Assembly: GCA_037953745.1 (NCBI GenBank)
Contig: JBAKBP010007395.1
Coordinates: forward strand, 36,409 to 100,408
Length of the DNA stretch: 64,000 nt
DNA from: Lithodes maja
Lineage: Eukaryota; Arthropoda; Malacostraca; Decapoda; Lithodidae
Direction: 5' to 3'
Shown in pieces: positions 11,112 to 21,475 of this stretch. Made by a program: the position numbers and the translations under genes. A model generated the notes under the pieces. That model did not search any database and was not told the DNA's origin. It saw only the letters and a list, made by a program, of their open reading frames with translations. Each line of letters starts with the position of its first letter. Within the stretch, counting starts at the first letter, position 1.

Positions 11112-12640
11112 CCCCGGTTTACTCCAGGTTCTCGAAAGACTCGCCGGAACTCAGCCCTGGAAAAAAGAAAATTTCCAGGAATTAATGCTCATAAGGCTAC
11201 ACCAACATGTTCGAACACAAGTGTTAGACAACCCGCCGGGTAACGAGACGTAATACACAACTATCACGGCTCGCTACGCGGAAGGTTCATGTATAAAGAT
11301 TTCAGAATATCTTAACTTGTCCAAAAGATTTATGAATATCCTCTGACATAATATAAAGACCAGCATGGCTTTTTATAAATGACGCAGTCTTCCCAGTGGT
11401 GTTTGTTAAGTTCTTACTGGAAAAACCCCTAAAAGACGCCGGCCCCCGTATTATCTCGCAGATCAAAAACTGGGAAGCCTGTCTTAAATGCTATATCTGG
11501 CTTCTCCCGAAGCATTCTAGATCGCCGTATGTTGAATGGCGGCGATACGTATCGTATCCCTCGATTGTCTGGTTAACTAGACTGAAATTTGCAAATCCGT
11601 TAATCCCACCCTCCCAAGGTGCAACCTGTGAATTTTTAATGTTAACCCCAAAATTCCTATCCCCACTTCTTTGCAAAAGATCGCCGGGGAGGAAAGACCA
11701 ATCAACAAACAGCCTAGTTTTACTGGCTTTGCAAAAACCGGGAAAACTCAACTCAACAAGTGTCCGTATGAACACTTAGTTAAATGGGTAAAGCCATCCC
11801 GCCGGGAAACACAGTACGCCTGAACACAGGCCCCACCACAGAGACGCAGTCCTGGAGAGCCTCAGGCCACCACTCGCCGGGGAAAACAAGCCTATTTTAA
11901 CCACGCGTGATTAAAACTCGGCAACCAGCCGGGTTTTCATGGTGTAACCGAGAAAACCCGCCGGAAAAGGCAACCCACCCCGTTCAGATTCAATCTGAAC
12001 GCACCAAGTAGACCGTGGAATTAGCCAAAGCACAACTAACCCAGGACACACAAATAGTCCGTGGAATTAGCCAATACACAACTAATCCAAGACACATATA
12101 TAGTCCGTGGAATTAGCCAATACACAACTAAACCAGGACACACATGACACAGTAGTACATATTTATAACATAAATCAATAACACTTGTACATGTGGCAAA
12201 GCTACGAGAGGCTGGCTAGGCCTAGGCAGACGGAAATACACAGTAAACATGTCGTAATATAAACAAAAAAGCACTGAATTATATCACAACAGGAACCACC
12301 GTCAACACATCACCGTAGCAAAAACTTCCCGGCAAAGGGAAGAACTGACTCGGGACCCAGAAAAAACTTCACTAAGTGAAGAAAAATACGCTGGAAACGT
12401 CAGAGAATAAAAAGCTACCTCATCAGAAAGATAAAAGGAAGCAATAATAACGCGTAATGAAAGCCGCCTACATCACAAAGCTAGCTAACCGTGAAAAAGT
12501 TCACATGTCCACAACGGGACCACGAGGGTACACCCGAAATAGATGCCCCAAACACACGACCCAAAATACACTGCACTGCGGGCAACCAGCCCAGGACACT
12601 CCTGCTACGCATATCCTAACCTTACTTGATACATCCCGGA
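11112..12640 (-). other. DIRS leader region
   Basis: About 1.5 kb upstream of gag without a credible coding frame. It has at least eight copies of CGCCGG or close variants between 11140 and 11960 and a 46-bp tandem repeat at 12010-12150. The right border of the DIRS element probably lies near 12.6-12.8 kb, but no terminal repeat was matched, so this extent is tentative. Confidence 0.35.
12010..12150. repeat. 46-bp tandem repeat, three copies
   Basis: Units begin CCGTGGAATTAGCC at 12013, 12059 and 12105, spaced exactly 46 bases. The units differ at a few positions. Confidence 0.9.
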
Positions 12641-12897
12641 GTAAACAAATGAGAAAAAACTCACTAGGGACGCAACAAATGCGGAACCAGCGGAGCGTGG
12701 GGAGGCACGTCCGGGTAGGTTGAGCGCAGAGCAGAGAAGGAAGAATGACGCCTGAGTCAGCGTCTGGTCAAAGATCCACACAAGTACATCCACGAGTATA
12801 TGGAAAGCTTATGAATAGTTATTCTTATTTTCTTTTTGTTTTTTATTTGTTACAAAGTTTTTTCGTAGTGAGAACCCAATTTCATAATGACTGAACC

Positions 12898-13842
12898 ATG
12901 AGTGAGGTTGCGTGCGCTCATGATGAAGGCTCCTCAATTTTTTATGCTCTGCGCGGTAGATTCAAAACTACGGCGGATGAGTGTTTGAAGAGGGTGCCTT
13001 ATGTAATAGGCATAATCGTCAATGATGGAGGGGCCACTAATAAATTAGTGCCTTTGCAGTGCACACACCAAATTTATCACGCATGAACTATACCGTACAG
13101 TCTCCACCTAGCCGTCACAATGGAAGCACAAGCTTCTAAGGTTTCTACCGCGTCTGAATCGTTACCCCGCATGCACACGGAAGACAACGATGGCAACGAC
13201 GCAGAAAGGATATTCCTAGTCCGGGAGGCATTGCACAAACTCTTTAGAGACCTAGAAATTGCTGGGGATAGTGATACTGTGAGTGATAGGCGCAGTGGAG
13301 CCAGCTCTTGTGTGTGCGGAAGCTTGGGGCCAAATAATGTGGCAACAGTCTCCACTCACAAGCTCTCACTGGGTGTTGAGACGTATAGTGACTGCCTTTC
13401 TCCAGATAATGGTAAGCCAAACATGTTGGTGATTAGTAAAAAAATGTAGGTGGGCCCAGATTAACTTGCTCATGTAGTAATGTACACCCTATGTGGTGGA
13501 TTGTGTTCTTTTAGTTCATAAATTTTATTTTAGTAAGCGTTGTTTCCACATAGCGATTTTGATAAGTTAATTTGACTTTATATTGTCTTTGTCCCAGTTT
13601 TGGTTTGCTTTGTTTGCAAGTTTTACATTTTAATTTTTATATACTATATTTGTGTTTCAATATTGTGTTGTTTTTTCCCCAAAACACCTGGCTACAGGGA
13701 ATTGCCACCTAGGAGGCCATTCATTCTCCATGGGTTCAGCCTTAAAATCCGGGCATCCTCATATGAGCCTCTTTCAATACACAGGAATTTACTGGTTCTC
13801 GAGACACTAGTTAAAGAGAACCTCAATGCTAAGTTTATATAA
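12898..13842 (+). other. Unidentified coding-like island
   Basis: Three plus-strand frames follow one another: 12898-13086 (62 codons), 13120-13449 (109 codons) and an open stretch about 13690-13842 preceded by a CTACAG acceptor-like sequence. Composition differs from surrounding AT-rich DNA and from the mobile elements. The second frame has an acidic Ser/Asp-rich middle and two cysteines (SSCVCGS). No family was recognised. It could be host exons, an old captured gene or chance. The region ends 98 bases before the BEL LTR. Confidence 0.25.
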
Positions 13843-13935
13843 AGAGAACCACCAATTTATACCCTATAACTGTCAGTCGTGACACCTCTTCCAGATCTCA
13901 ATATTTAACCCCCCAGACCTGGATGGACTCATGAG

Positions 13936-13940
13936 GTCCC
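13936..13940. repeat. Target-site duplication GTCCC (left)
   Basis: Identical to 21471-21475 on the other side of the BEL/Pao element. Confidence 0.85.
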
Positions 13941-14607
13941 TATGGCTAATTTAGATAAGTGGACTGTATATTATTATTATTGAAGAAACATTAACCATAT
14001 AGAATATATAATTACCCTCAGATGAACTCAGCTGGTGATTGGAGGATGGCGGAAAATAGGCTAGATGACTGGAAGTGGTTAGTAAAGTAAACAAAGTATG
14101 AAAAGAGGCTACAATAGGCTAGGATAGGCTAGATATTTACTTTAAGTTTGTGCTAACTAACAAAGATGATGATGTAATGACTATATGGAATATGAGATGA
14201 ACGTGAAGCGAAAACACCTGATTATGCAACTATAGGAAGAAGGCTTAGCGTGTGTAGCTGGGACGGAGGTTGGTTGGAGAGTGGCGAGCGCGTTATGTTC
14301 GTCTCTGTCGTGACATACCGCGCATGCGCATAACATATGGAAAATGTATCCCATCTTCTTTACAATGAGATACTTATAAACAATCTTAAATAACACAAAT
14401 ATATATATATATAGATGGGAATTATAATCCTACAATACTTTCCCATATACAACTATAGAATAATATATTCTACCCATCATGGAACGTTCGACCAAGGTTA
14501 TGGAAGCGTTCAACTTAAGACTACGGAATGATACGTAACGCTACATCAACCCAGATTACGTAACATCGAGACTGTTCATACTAGTTTGATTACACTAAGT
14601 ATGGACA
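13941..14607 (-). repeat. BEL/Pao 3' LTR
   Basis: 667 bases, aligned to 20803-21470 with one single-base indel (CCCATCATGG against CCCAATCATGG) and about four substitutions. On the minus strand it begins TGTCCATAC and ends TTAGCCATA. A GT-rich polypurine-like tract (minus GTTGGTGGGAATA, 14608-14620) precedes it. Confidence 0.92.
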
Positions 14608-14644
14608 TATTCCCACCAACAGAAAATATACAAAATTTACATAA

Positions 14645-15070
14645 TTAGATTTGCCCGGAGGCAATCTTATCCCGCCAAGCTTGGGATATCTGGGCTGCCT
14701 GTCGACGTGGGCGTTCGCCTGACGCGTCAACAGGCTGCGCCGAAGTAGAAGCCAGAGAGGGGACTTCAATGGATAACTGATCCGAGGGGGTGTCCTTGCG
14801 ATCGAGGTCACCCTCAAGAGGATATAGTCGGACTGTTGGCCGTGTGATTACTCCAGTCCTGGTGCGAACCTTTGCTACCCGAACCTCACCATCACGACCT
14901 GGTAATAACTCCTCTATCCGACCCAATTTCCAAAATGCGCGCGGGCCCTCCTCATGGATGGTTACCACGTCCCCTACCCTAGGCCAATGACCTTTTAATG
15001 GTGTTAGTTTATTCCTTTGTGCTTCCCTTAAAGTCACCAGATATTCTGTTGACCAGCGATGCCAAATATT
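14645..15070 (-). pseudogene. BEL/Pao polyprotein C-terminus (DUF5641-like)
   Basis: The C-terminal tail of BEL/Pao integrase. The WHRW-type motif followed by EYLVTLREAQR begins near 15070 in the register of the 14645-15037 frame. Next come GDVVTIHEEGPRAFWKLGRIEELLPGRDGEVRVAKVRTRTG, the small SH3-like barrel, and a low-complexity tail. The frame is joined directly to the integrase N-terminus by a deletion and lies one register away from it. Confidence 0.85.
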
Positions 15071-15864
15071 GCTCCACTGTAGTCAACCCCGGTAACTTTG
15101 TAAGGGTCACCTGGGGTAGTTCGCAGGTTTGGTAAGGGAGGAATTCCGACGGGATCATAATGTGTTCCCTGTACTCTTCTACACTTTAAGCATTTGCGAA
15201 GGACTTTCTTGACCACCTGCCTGATTCTAGGCACCCACCATCGTTGTCTTACATAGGTGACTATATGACCAACCCCATAATGACAACAGAGTCGGTGACA
15301 CCTATCGATGATAAGATGGGTGAAGGGATGATTGGGGGGCAGTAGTATTGGATACTTACTTGCCTCAGAGAGGGCTGCCAATCGTAATCTGCCTCCGCAA
15401 TGTATCAAGTCCCCCTTCAAGTGTAAGCCCAATTGGTTGATCAGGTTATTCCTAGACTTTGTTCCCTTAACCAGTAATTTATATTCCTGCGTATATATTT
15501 CTTGTTGACAGAGCTTATGTAATAATTTATCTGCAATTCTGATCTCCTTCACATTGAGGTAAGCACTACCTGTGGACGGTGTGCCTTTAATTTTTGCTTT
15601 TACATTTTCTACAAATCGTATCACCCATGCTGTAACACGTTGTAACTTTTCATAGCTGCTGAATCTATCCCACTCCCATAACCGTGTGTCTTCGTCAGGC
15701 ACCGAGTCAATTACCGGTGCCACAATAGCAGTGTGTTGCTCGCTCAAATCTATATTCTCTGGCCATTCGTTGGGATCATTAAGCCAGCATGGGCCATTCC
15801 ACCACAACGCAGAAGATTTGAGAAATTTAGCAGAGACACCACGAGTAATGCAATCACTTGGATT
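15034..15864 (-). pseudogene. BEL/Pao integrase N-terminal part, core deleted
   Basis: Continues the gag-pol register after an in-frame TAG at about 15865. It shows the connector (WWNGPCWL), then the integrase zinc-binding H2C2 domain (HRLCCHYGVGHIVTYVRQRWWVPRIR with KCLKCRRVQG), and stops just after GVDYSGAIF. That motif holds the first catalytic aspartate of the DDE core. The remaining core, with the second Asp and the Glu, is missing, and the sequence jumps to the C-terminal tail at about 15070. Confidence 0.88.
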
Positions 15865-18800
15865 CTATTTGGTAGACACATACCGGAACTGTGCGGTTTG
15901 GAGCAGGGTACGAATTTCGTCGACACGGTTGGTGACGTACACTGGTAGCTTCTTACGGCTATGCAACCAGTAGAGCGTAATTTGGCTGTCACTCCATACA
16001 ACTGTCTCCGAGAAATTTAGCAAATTTTTAAAAGTTTCCTCTACAAAGTGAACGAGTCTAGCAGCCAACAGAACTGCAGTCAGCTCTAATTTTGGGATGG
16101 AAAGGGATTTGATCGGGGCGACTTTCGCCTTCGCTATGACGAGACGGCTGCCACTTGTGTCAACAAAGTATATGGCGGTGCCGTACGCGACCTTGCTAGC
16201 GTCTGAGAAGGCATGAATGGAAACAGGATGGTCCATGACAACTCTCCGAGGAAAATTAAAACCCTTACAGAGACGAAGATCCGAAATAATGTCATCCCAC
16301 TCCTGAACCAGGTCGCCAGTCAAAACTACATCCCATCCTAATTTTATCCTCCATAGCTGCTGAAGGAATAATCTCGATTTGATCGACACCGGTAGAACTA
16401 TCCCCAAGGGGTCAAAAAGTTTAGCTGTCATACTCAAGCAAATTCGTTTTGTAATCTGCGAATATTGCGCGTACTGAACGCCGAATGAGAGGGTATCGGT
16501 GTCCGTTTTCCAAAACAACCCTAGCACTCTAACATGTTCCTGCTGTACAGCCGCCACCCCATCCCGTTGCAGTACAGTCCGCAAAACAGAATTATTAGTC
16601 GCCCATTCACGCAAATGTAGATGGGCGTCATTCATAATCTCTCGGACTACAGCGTAGGTATCAACCAGGAAATCTTCTTCATTTCCTGTACCCAATAAAT
16701 TGTCTATGTACAACCCTGACCGAATCTGATGAATAATCTGCGGATCTGCACTGACATAAGACAAATGTTTCAAAATGGTGGCGTTTAAAAGGAATTGGGA
16801 ACAAGTCGCTCCAAATAAAACTGCCCGGAACCGGTAACAAATTAGGGGAGAATCCAGTTGCCTCGGATACTTGGGCCACATAAAAAGCGTATAGTCCTGG
16901 TCGTCTTCATGGAGTCTTAACATGAGAAATGCCTTCTCAATATCAGACACCCAGGCATACTTACCGAGTCGAAACCGAAGCAAAACCTGCGCCAAATCTG
17001 GCACCAGTGAGGGTCCAGTGTACAGGCAGTCATTAAGACTAGGATGACGTTCACTCATCTTGGCGGAACAGTCGAAGACAATACGCACTGGCGTAGTTTT
17101 GCTCTCCTTGACTACACCATGATGAGCCAAGTAATGCCCGGTATCTGATTTATCAAAAGGCACCTCTTCAATAAAACCCCGGGACACCTGTTCCTTTATG
17201 ACTTTTGAGTATTCCTCGCAAAAGTCAGGCTCCTTGAGGAATCTTTTCTGAAGTCCCCGAAGACGGCCTATGGCCAAACCCTTGTTAGATGGCAGCTGAT
17301 CCTTGGAATTGTTCCAGGGCAGTCTCACTTTATACTGTTGGCTGTCGGGATCGTAGGTAACGGTATCCTCGTACGACGATAGTGCTTGACGCTCAACCAG
17401 TGAGTATTCCTTAGGGGTTATCCCGATATGATCTAATTCCCACAAAACATTTAAGTCATTTTTGCATGGTGGAATATTACCAGTGGATATGTATTCGTCC
17501 ATTGGTGTTACTGCTACTTTCAATACAGTAATTACTTCTGTGCTGGAGCTTGTAGGCTGTGTCACATATGAACCACTGATGGCGTACCCGTACTTGGTAG
17601 GAAGCAGAATTAGGCTACCTGACCTTTTATACCCAGGTCGCACTATATCGTAGTAGTGATCCGCACCGATGAGCAGCTCCAGCTGATCTGTGTCCGTTGC
17701 GTGAGGATCGGCTAATTTTATGCCTTTACTTTGTAAACTAACCAGTTTAGACTTTAGGTCAATTTCACCTTTATGTTCTGGCAATTCATCAACCACTATT
17801 GCGTCTAGATGATGAAATTTACCTCTGTGTTTGTATTGCAGTGCCACAACATTATATTCCCTAGAGGCCTGTTTCCCGGTAAATCCGTGAAGACATAACT
17901 CCTCAGTTCCTTTAGAAATGTAGGAAAGGGAGGATAGAACAGAAGACTTCACAAAGGTCCTCTGAGAACATTGGTCAAGTAGCGATCTGATTTTAACACA
18001 ATTATTATCCTTACCCTTTACCGGCAGCTGTACGGTGGGCAAGATTACTGTATTTTTACCTGTGGCAACGGACATTGTAGTTGAAGTAGCAGCAGTATGC
18101 TCTCTCTTGGTGTTATCCTCCGCTGGTCTACTTTCTTTCCCTTGTTTTTGTGTACACAGGGAATGAAAGTGTTTGCCCTTACAAAACTTGCAGCTTCTTA
18201 TGTTAGGATTAGTACAACCCGAATGGCCATGGTCTTTTGACAAGCACCCAGTGCAGAGACGTAGTTGACGGGCTCTTTTAACTTTAAGAGGCCCTGTCTT
18301 ATACTTCATACACTTGTACCATAAATGATTGGTGCCACTACACAGAACACAGTTGAATTTCCTGTACTCAATCTGGGCGGTAAATGTTGCCGTAGCCATG
18401 GGTGTACCCCCTACTCTGTCTTGACCCGCCATATTGTACACTTCAGCCTGGAGGCAATGAGTGAATTTCTTATAATCCAGGCTCGAGTCTCCCATTTCCC
18501 GTTTTATGGTTTCTTTTAGTGGTGATGGTAACTTATTGACAAGCGTCACCACACAAAATTCCTCCAGACAAATACCATGGCTAATGATTGACCTCATCAC
18601 ACTCTCTGTATTGGCATAGAAGTCCTTCAGGTCAGCTGTTTGGTGTTTGGGTGACACTAATTGATTGAATTTGGTAACATAAGCTGCCTTGATTCGATCT
18701 GGATGCCCATATGTCTCTTGCAGGAGCTCAATTGCTGGGGCATAGCTTGCACTTTCAATTATGAATCCTTCGACTAGCTTATGTGCATCACCCTGAAGCT

Positions 18801-19245
18801 GACCCTTTAGATAGGTGAAGCGTTGTATATCTGTGAGGTCGGGATTGTCATGGATGGTACACTTGAACATCTCCCAAAATCCCGACCACATGGTGGCATC
18901 ACCTTCAAATTTTGAGAGAGTAAGATGTGGTAATTTGACTGCGGATTTCTTTGGCTCTTTCTTGACCTCTGTAATCAGGATCCCCTTCAGTGTGGCAACG
19001 ATTACTTGTATGCCCTCCATATATAGGGTATCCTCTCTGATCACCTCGATATACTCGGCGCCCTCGCAAGTGTCGGCCAGGTCCTCCTGTGTGACCTCAT
19101 ACTTGTCAAGTTGCTTTTGAATACTGAGCAACCTGGCCTCCACCTCCACTCTAGACGCCGAATCAAGGAATACGTCAATATCAGAGGTCAAGACCGTCAA
19201 AGAGCCCTTAAGTCCAGCCCGACGCTTTTGTACACTTTTAGCCAT
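15865..19245 (-). CDS. BEL/Pao gag-protease-RT-RNase H polyprotein (1126 codons)
   Basis: Starts at an ATG at 19245. Domains in order: gag of the DUF1759 type (about residues 100-260; LPHLTLSKFEGDATMWSGFW). Zinc knuckles follow (about 298-362; CVLCSGTNHLWYKC, CKFCKGKHFHSLC). The aspartic protease of the DUF1758 type has catalytic D424 in LLDQCSQ. The reverse transcriptase has its first Asp in WVSDIEKAF near 766 and the YIDN box at 846-849. The Peptidase A17/RNase H part has AFSDASKVAYG near 1014 and VVWSDSQITLYWL near 1092. The frame ends at a TAG at 15865 that interrupts an otherwise continuous register, so the full polyprotein was longer. YIDN replaces the usual YxDD. Confidence 0.93.
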   Translation of the reverse strand: MAKSVQKRRAGLKGSLTVLTSDIDVFLDSASRVEVEARLLSIQKQLDKYEVTQEDLADTCEGAEYIEVIREDTLYMEGIQVIVATLKGILITEVKKEPKKSAVKLPHLTLSKFEGDATMWSGFWEMFKCTIHDNPDLTDIQRFTYLKGQLQGDAHKLVEGFIIESASYAPAIELLQETYGHPDRIKAAYVTKFNQLVSPKHQTADLKDFYANTESVMRSIISHGICLEEFCVVTLVNKLPSPLKETIKREMGDSSLDYKKFTHCLQAEVYNMAGQDRVGGTPMATATFTAQIEYRKFNCVLCSGTNHLWYKCMKYKTGPLKVKRARQLRLCTGCLSKDHGHSGCTNPNIRSCKFCKGKHFHSLCTQKQGKESRPAEDNTKREHTAATSTTMSVATGKNTVILPTVQLPVKGKDNNCVKIRSLLDQCSQRTFVKSSVLSSLSYISKGTEELCLHGFTGKQASREYNVVALQYKHRGKFHHLDAIVVDELPEHKGEIDLKSKLVSLQSKGIKLADPHATDTDQLELLIGADHYYDIVRPGYKRSGSLILLPTKYGYAISGSYVTQPTSSSTEVITVLKVAVTPMDEYISTGNIPPCKNDLNVLWELDHIGITPKEYSLVERQALSSYEDTVTYDPDSQQYKVRLPWNNSKDQLPSNKGLAIGRLRGLQKRFLKEPDFCEEYSKVIKEQVSRGFIEEVPFDKSDTGHYLAHHGVVKESKTTPVRIVFDCSAKMSERHPSLNDCLYTGPSLVPDLAQVLLRFRLGKYAWVSDIEKAFLMLRLHEDDQDYTLFMWPKYPRQLDSPLICYRFRAVLFGATCSQFLLNATILKHLSYVSADPQIIHQIRSGLYIDNLLGTGNEEDFLVDTYAVVREIMNDAHLHLREWATNNSVLRTVLQRDGVAAVQQEHVRVLGLFWKTDTDTLSFGVQYAQYSQITKRICLSMTAKLFDPLGIVLPVSIKSRLFLQQLWRIKLGWDVVLTGDLVQEWDDIISDLRLCKGFNFPRRVVMDHPVSIHAFSDASKVAYGTAIYFVDTSGSRLVIAKAKVAPIKSLSIPKLELTAVLLAARLVHFVEETFKNLLNFSETVVWSDSQITLYWLHSRKKLPVYVTNRVDEIRTLLQTAQFRYVSTK

Positions 19246-19964
19246 GATTATACAGGAAGGAATTCTAATTACGTTAAATCAAACTAATAATGCCAGACCG
19301 AATAAGTTGCGGCCAACAATACAGTACTCCGAGAAATCGTGAGCCGAAAATAAAACACCCTCACGAAATGCGGAATAAGAATTGTGCGCAATGTAGACAA
19401 GCAATCTGGAGCTTTTCAATTTAACTCCTTACGTAATAGTTATGAAATTATAGATTCATTACGCCATAAGTTAAGAAAAGTCGGGAGGGAAATTTAGTAC
19501 AATACAGCTTAGGCCAAAAGTCTCCAGATGTCAAAAAGAGCAGTACCGTTTAAAGTTATAATAAAGTAAAGAAGAGTGTGAGCCTATAGGGTATATGAAA
19601 CAGGCTAAACTCAATGGGTACCGCTAATTCTAAATGTGAAAATTGTACACAAGAAAGTTCATCTTAAGAAGTCACAAGGAAAAAAGTTTTGAGTTGGATT
19701 AACACACACTCAGCCTATCAGCTATCATACTACCCCGCCTCCAGGGCACACGACGAGAGAAGAATTGAGAATGACATGTGAAAAAAATAAAGAAGTTACT
19801 GGACAGTATAAATTTGATATAGAATAAATAACCTTAACATTTGAAATTATTATACAGTACAGTATGGATGATATTAATCCTAGTGCCAATCAATTGTTAT
19901 AATTTGGGCCTAAAGGTTTTACAATCAAAATTTAAATAATATACTGTACCGATTTGAAGGCTTA
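19246..19964 (-). other. Spacer between the SGNH-like frame and gag in the BEL element
   Basis: About 700 AT-rich bases with no open frame of note on either strand. In the minus orientation it separates the upstream SGNH-like frame from the gag-pol ATG, so reinitiation, splicing or a separate transcript would be needed to express gag-pol. Confidence 0.5.
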
Positions 19965-20675
19965 CTAATCTAGGCTATACTGATTGTGTTGATCAACTCT
20001 AACGTCATGGTGGGCAAACATCTCGTCGTATGACCTGGCGACCATGGCAAATTCGTCTTGCATAAAGCACCGACGACAGGTGGCCAAGATCTCCGAATAG
20101 AGACGCTTTGATGCCTCGTGCATGAGGTGTACCCCGTCGGGACTGAAGTCAGCCTCAGAGGTATTCATTGACTGATAGCGCTCCCGGGTGAAGGGGATAT
20201 GGCGCTTTAGCCATCGGTTAACCGCATTTCTAATGCGGTTAAACTCGTCCGTAGAGACCCCTCGTGGAGCCTGTCGCTTCTCTACCCCAATCACCCGGAC
20301 TTCTCCCCCCGAGAGCCGCACCACCTCCTCAGCTAGGACCTCAATCCCCTCCGCAATCCCTCTCGGACTGACCCCGCTCCTTATCTCATTTCCTCCTATC
20401 ACCAAGAAGGTCAAGTCGGGCTTCAGCTCTAAAAACTGACCCCAGGCTTCTGTTGATCTCAAGGTGCTAACGCGGGCACCTGGGGCGGCCAGAGGAGTCA
20501 CGGAAAAGAAAGGCCTGTGGACGGCTTGGTCCACGTACAAATCCCTGACGTAGGAGTGGCCCAAAATTGCCACCTTCCTAATTGGGCCTGGGTACGCAGG
20601 CCTATCAACCACCGCAGGATAATCTTCCCCTACCCCACCATCCGCGGCACCATGACGCCAAAAGCCCTGGGCCAT
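19965..20675 (-). CDS. SGNH/GDSL-hydrolase-like protein in the BEL leader
   Basis: A 236-codon frame from the ATG at 20675, 128 bases inside the 5' LTR and in the element's sense. Numbering from that Met, block I is ILGHSYVRDL with the candidate nucleophile S41 (GHSY in place of GDSL). Block II is the Gly of APGARVS (G66), block III is VIGGNEIR with N96, and block V is SPDGVHL with D180 and H183. All four SGNH positions are therefore present. Known family members hydrolyse esters; here the substrate is unknown. No signal peptide or membrane segment is evident. The frame is intact. SGNH/esterase domains are known in ORF1 of some CR1 LINEs; I do not know of them as a standard BEL component. Confidence 0.75.
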   Translation of the reverse strand: MAQGFWRHGAADGGVGEDYPAVVDRPAYPGPIRKVAILGHSYVRDLYVDQAVHRPFFSVTPLAAPGARVSTLRSTEAWGQFLELKPDLTFLVIGGNEIRSGVSPRGIAEGIEVLAEEVVRLSGGEVRVIGVEKRQAPRGVSTDEFNRIRNAVNRWLKRHIPFTRERYQSMNTSEADFSPDGVHLMHEASKRLYSEILATCRRCFMQDEFAMVARSYDEMFAHHDVRVDQHNQYSLD

Positions 20676-20699
20676 GAGGGATAGACGAAAATAATGCAA

Positions 20700-20780
20700 A
20701 AAAAAAAAAATTAACCACGTAGGCTAGGCCACCACCAACCACAAAAAAAGGGGGGGGGGGGGGGGGGGGTGGCAAATAAG
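20700..20780. repeat. A-rich and 19-base G-run low-complexity tract
   Basis: Holds a run of 13 A at about 20698-20710 and an uninterrupted G run at about 20751-20769, between the BEL primer-binding region and the SGNH-like frame. Length may be unreliable for sequencing reasons. Confidence 0.8.
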
Positions 20781-20798
20781 TGAAAGGTTGAAGGACCA
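20781..20798 (-). promoter_or_regulatory. Candidate primer-binding site of the BEL element
   Basis: Minus strand reads TGGTCCTTCAACC four bases inside the 5' LTR. TGG pairs with the CCA end of a tRNA. The tRNA species was not identified. Confidence 0.5.
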
Positions 20799-20802
20799 AT
20801 TA

Positions 20803-21470
20803 TATGGCTAATTTAGATAAGTGGACTGTATATTATTATTATTGAAGAAACATTAACCATATAGAATATATAATTACGCTTAGATGAACTCAGCTGGTGA
20901 TTGGAGGATGGCGGAAAATAGGCTAGATGACTGGAAGTGGTTAGTAAAGTAAACAAAGTATGAAAAGAGGCTACAATAGGCTAGGATAGGCTAGATATTT
21001 ACTTTAAGTTTGTGCTAACTAACAAAGATGATGATGTAATGACTATATGGAATATGAGATGAACGTGAAGCGAAAACACCTGATTATGCAACTATAGGAA
21101 GAAGGCTTAGCGTGTGTAGCTGGGACGGAGGTTGGTTGGAGAGTGGCGAGCGCGTTATGTTCGTCTCTGTCGTGACATACCGCGCATGCGCATAACATAT
21201 GGAAAATGTATCCCATCTTCTTTACAATGAGATACTTATAAACAATCTTAAATAACACAAATATATATATATATAGATGGGAATTATAATCCTACAATAC
21301 TTTCCCATATACAACTATAGAATAATATATTCTACCCAATCATGGAACGTTCGACCAAGGTTATGGAAGCGTTCAACGTAAGACTACGGAATGATACGTA
21401 ACGCTACATCAACCCAGATTACGTAACATCGAGACTGTTCATACTAGTTTGATTACACTAAGTATGGACA
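20803..21470 (-). repeat. BEL/Pao 5' LTR
   Basis: 668 bases, about 99% identical to the 3' LTR at 13941-14607. Followed by GTCCC at 21471-21475, the right target duplication. Confidence 0.92.
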
Positions 21471-21475
21471 GTCCC

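Larger units (their letters stand above)
518..12640 (-). mobile_element. DIRS-type tyrosine-recombinase retrotransposon, decayed and nested
   Basis: Minus-strand order is gag-like basic protein, reverse transcriptase, RNase H, tyrosine recombinase. This order, and a recombinase in place of a DDE integrase, defines DIRS-like elements. No flanking LTRs were found, as expected for the group. The element is split by a CR1 LINE at 4436-8746 and a CR1 3' fragment at about 2.42-3.09 kb. Without these it is roughly 7 kb. Stops and frameshifts occur in every module, so it is inactive. The outer limits given are approximate: the left is the recombinase stop, the right the end of the repeat-bearing leader. 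Confidence 0.8.
13941..21470 (-). mobile_element. BEL/Pao LTR retrotransposon
   Basis: A 7.5-kb minus-strand element bounded by direct LTRs (13941-14607 and 20803-21470) and by GTCCC target duplications. Internal genes from the 5' end: an SGNH-hydrolase-like frame, then gag-protease-RT-RNase H, a truncated integrase and the C-terminal DUF5641-like tail. The LTRs differ by only a handful of bases, so insertion is recent. One nonsense codon and a deletion through the integrase core leave it non-autonomous. Confidence 0.92.

Noticed and set aside
14181..14396. 71-codon frame present identically in both BEL LTRs
   Set aside because: LTR duplicate with no recognisable domain; likely chance.
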